Assembly: GCA_018816585.1 (NCBI GenBank)
Contig: JAHIVQ010000107.1
Coordinates: forward strand, 1-5,654
Reading direction: 5' to 3'
Source of the DNA: Nanobdellota archaeon
Lineage (GTDB): Archaea; Nanobdellota; Nanobdellia; SCGC-AAA011-G17; JAFCDX01
DNA: 5,654 nt
The notes under the pieces were generated by a model. That model worked only from the letters and a program-made list of their open reading frames with translations, was not told where the DNA came from and did no database searches. Below are positions 4,333 through 5,654 of the stretch, piece by piece (position 1 is the stretch's first letter; each line of letters starts with the position of its first letter). The position numbers and the translations under genes were made by a program.

Positions 4333-4971
4333 ATGAAAACCCAAGAAATGTTAAATAAGATAAGTGGAATACAAACCATAGAATCAATAAAAAGTGCATT
4401 AAAAATTAATAAGAGAAAGGCAATTTATTTAATTCATAGCTTAAGAAAAAAAGGGTATATAACTACAAAACAGGGTCCTAATCATATCAGAATTTATAAT
4501 ATATCAATTGAAAATGCTCTTGGAGGTGTTAGTTATATAGATATAATAAATAAATACTCTCCAGTCAAATTAAGCTCATCAGAAGTGTACAAGATATATG
4601 GAAGAGAAGTCTCAATTGAAGAAACTATAATATTTGCATTAAAAACAAGAAAATTAAGATATATTATTGCTTCACTAGCTTTATTTAGAAGAATAAAGGA
4701 CTGGAATGAAATATACAGGCTTGCAAAAAAAAATAATTTAATTAGGGAAGTTGGCGCATTATATGACCTGGTGCAGGTAATTATTCCAAGAGTTAAAAAA
4801 ATGCCGAAATTTTATCTGCATTATAGTCTGCCCAAAAAGGCAAGCGAGTTTTTGTATATAATACCCCATTTAAAGTCAAGAGATTATTCTTTAATAGAAA
4901 ACAAATGGAGAATTCATATTCCATTTAATAAAAATGACCTGGAGGAATATAATTATGATATCAATAAATGA
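4333..4971 (+). CDS. Winged-helix regulator, likely AbiEi-like antitoxin of a nucleotidyltransferase pair
   Basis: From Met at 4333 the protein has 212 residues; an ATG at 4315 would add MPTHLS. The N-terminal part (about 1-60) is a winged-helix DNA-binding domain: helix (MKTQEMLNKISGI), helix, turn and recognition helix (INKRKAIYLIHSLRKKGYI), then a wing with TTKQGPNHIRIYNIS. The rest is helical and basic, with an YGREVSIEETIIFALK segment and a long IASLALFRRIKDWNEIYRLAKKNNLI helical repeat. A C-terminal beta-like section (WRIHIPF) follows. It overlaps the nucleotidyltransferase by 17 bases, the order typical of AbiEi (winged-helix antitoxin and repressor) and AbiEii (toxin). The family link to AbiEi is by architecture and position, not by clear sequence motifs. 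It may bind the duplicated promoter upstream to repress its own operon, as known AbiEi proteins do. It could instead be an ordinary regulator. Confidence 0.85.
   Translation: MKTQEMLNKISGIQTIESIKSALKINKRKAIYLIHSLRKKGYITTKQGPNHIRIYNISIENALGGVSYIDIINKYSPVKLSSSEVYKIYGREVSIEETIIFALKTRKLRYIIASLALFRRIKDWNEIYRLAKKNNLIREVGALYDLVQVIIPRVKKMPKFYLHYSLPKKASEFLYIIPHLKSRDYSLIENKWRIHIPFNKNDLEEYNYDINK
4941..4946 (+). promoter_or_regulatory. Shine-Dalgarno sequence deciding the nucleotidyltransferase start
   Basis: GGAGGA lies eight bases before the ATG at 4955 and inside the upstream gene. It comes after the alternative ATG at 4934, which has no such sequence before it. This favours 4955 as the start. Confidence 0.7.
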
Positions 4972-5626
4972 GCAAAAAAATCTCCTTGTAACATTGGGCA
5001 ATAAACTTCCAAAACAAATAACTACCTATGCAATTGGCGGCACTGCCATGATGTTTTTAGGCTTTAAAGAATCAACAAAAGATATAGATCTGGTTTTTAC
5101 AAGTTCTGAAGAGAGAAATCTATTCAAAAAAACAGCAGAATCTTTTGGATACAATGAGATGGATTCTGTAATTGTTTATGGAGTAAAAAATAACAGGCCA
5201 ATGATGATAAATCTGGGTAATTCAAGATTTGACTTATTCTTGATGGATGTGATAGACTTCACCTTTTCACCAAGCATGCAGGAGAGGGCAGAGCAAGTCC
5301 ATCATTTTGGAAAAAATTTGATTATTAGAATAGCAGATAAGCATGACATAATACTGATGAAATGCGCTACCAACAGGGCAAGAGATGAAGAGGATATAAT
5401 TAACATTGTAAAAATTTCCGATATTAACTGGAATATACTGATAGAAGAAGCAAAGAAACAAGTAAAGCTGGGAAGGGAGACTGCCTTTCTTGAAATGGGT
5501 GAGCTTATAGAAAAATTAATTTCTAAATACAAATTAAATATTTCAAAAAAAATTGGGGATAAATTTTATACATTATTAAAAGAGCAGGCAGAGAAGAAAA
5601 AGAAAAATTATGATAAAAAGGTTTAA
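4955..5626 (+). CDS. AbiEii-like nucleotidyltransferase, probable toxin of the pair
   Basis: From the ATG at 4955 the protein has 223 residues; the open frame extends seven codons upstream to 4934, but the Shine-Dalgarno sequence supports 4955. It has the polymerase-beta-type nucleotidyltransferase core. YAIGGTAM at 25-32 carries the Gly-Gly of the hG[GS] motif. KDIDLVF at 42-48 has the metal-binding Asp43 and Asp45, and RFDLFLMD at 91-98 offers the third carboxylate, Asp93. Then come LIIRIADKHDIILMKCATNRARDEEDI (122-148), which matches the substrate-side helix with Lys and Arg-Asp...Asp seen in AbiEii and related proteins, and a Lys-rich C-terminal tail. Known AbiEii/MenT-type enzymes transfer nucleotides to RNA such as tRNA. 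The target here is unknown. All catalytic positions appear intact. It is co-transcribed with the winged-helix gene by a 17-base overlap. A standalone metabolic nucleotidyltransferase is a less likely alternative. Confidence 0.85.
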   Translation: MISINEQKNLLVTLGNKLPKQITTYAIGGTAMMFLGFKESTKDIDLVFTSSEERNLFKKTAESFGYNEMDSVIVYGVKNNRPMMINLGNSRFDLFLMDVIDFTFSPSMQERAEQVHHFGKNLIIRIADKHDIILMKCATNRARDEEDIINIVKISDINWNILIEEAKKQVKLGRETAFLEMGELIEKLISKYKLNISKKIGDKFYTLLKEQAEKKKKNYDKKV

Positions 5627-5631
5627 TTTTT
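5627..5631 (+). terminator. Possible T-tract terminator after the AbiE-like pair
   Basis: Five T follow the stop codon at 5624-5626 directly, with no hairpin. Archaeal termination often occurs at such tracts, but the run is short and the base composition makes it unremarkable. Confidence 0.25.
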
Positions 5632-5654
5632 AGATTAATATTCTTGGTGTATAA

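Noticed and set aside
5267..5532. Minus-strand open frames inside the nucleotidyltransferase gene
   Set aside because: They are shadows of a clearly recognisable plus-strand gene, with no promoter or family likeness.
1..5654. CRISPR array, tRNA genes, insertion sequence ends or integrase
   Set aside because: I looked for regularly spaced repeats, cloverleaf-like sequences and terminal inverted repeats with a transposase and saw none. The only notable repeat is the two-copy promoter unit.

Overview
The window looks like part of a small-genome, very AT-rich archaeal chromosome, most likely a DPANN lineage such as Woesearchaeota or Pacearchaeota. Three things point there. A diphthine synthase is present, an enzyme of archaea and eukaryotes that bacteria lack. 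Archaeal TATA boxes, several close to TTTATAAA, sit about 25 bases before several start codons. Small proteins are densely packed, with overlapping genes. The lineage itself is inferred from style and cannot be proven from this stretch.

Layout from left to right. Bases 1-47 hold the first codons of a minus-strand gene that leaves the window. Next comes a minus-strand secreted protein of unknown function (125-886). It is divergent from a DUF167/YggU-family small protein (937-1140), and one palindromic TATA box between them appears to serve both. A minus-strand pair follows: diphthine synthase (dphB, 1482-2210) and an overlapping unrecognised 119-residue protein (1133-1492). Upstream of it lies a single unrecognised 119-residue protein (2246-2605) with its own promoter. 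Another minus-strand pair is a polytopic membrane protein (3425-3877) overlapping a Rossmann methyltransferase (2694-3443), which resembles the FmrO/ArmA/Rmt family of 16S rRNA N7-guanine methyltransferases. Bases 3878-4314 carry no intact gene, only a 5'-truncated tautomerase remnant (3912-4091) and a duplicated promoter unit. The right end is a plus-strand pair: a winged-helix protein (4333-4971) overlapping a nucleotidyltransferase (4955-5626). This has the architecture of an AbiEi/AbiEii-type (type IV) toxin-antitoxin or abortive-infection module.

The genes fall into two translation classes. Those that begin a transcript have a TATA box centred about 25.5 bases before ATG and no Shine-Dalgarno sequence, so they are probably leaderless. 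Those internal to an overlapping pair (1492, 3443 and 4955) each have a purine-rich Shine-Dalgarno sequence inside the preceding gene. That rule decides two starts: Met at 4333 rather than 4315 for the winged-helix gene, and Met at 4955 rather than 4934 for the nucleotidyltransferase.

The observations most worth follow-up are the archaeal member of an aminoglycoside-resistance methyltransferase family, the AbiE-like pair with its exactly duplicated promoter, and the symmetric bidirectional TATA box. I do not see a clearly new defence or mobile system beyond these.
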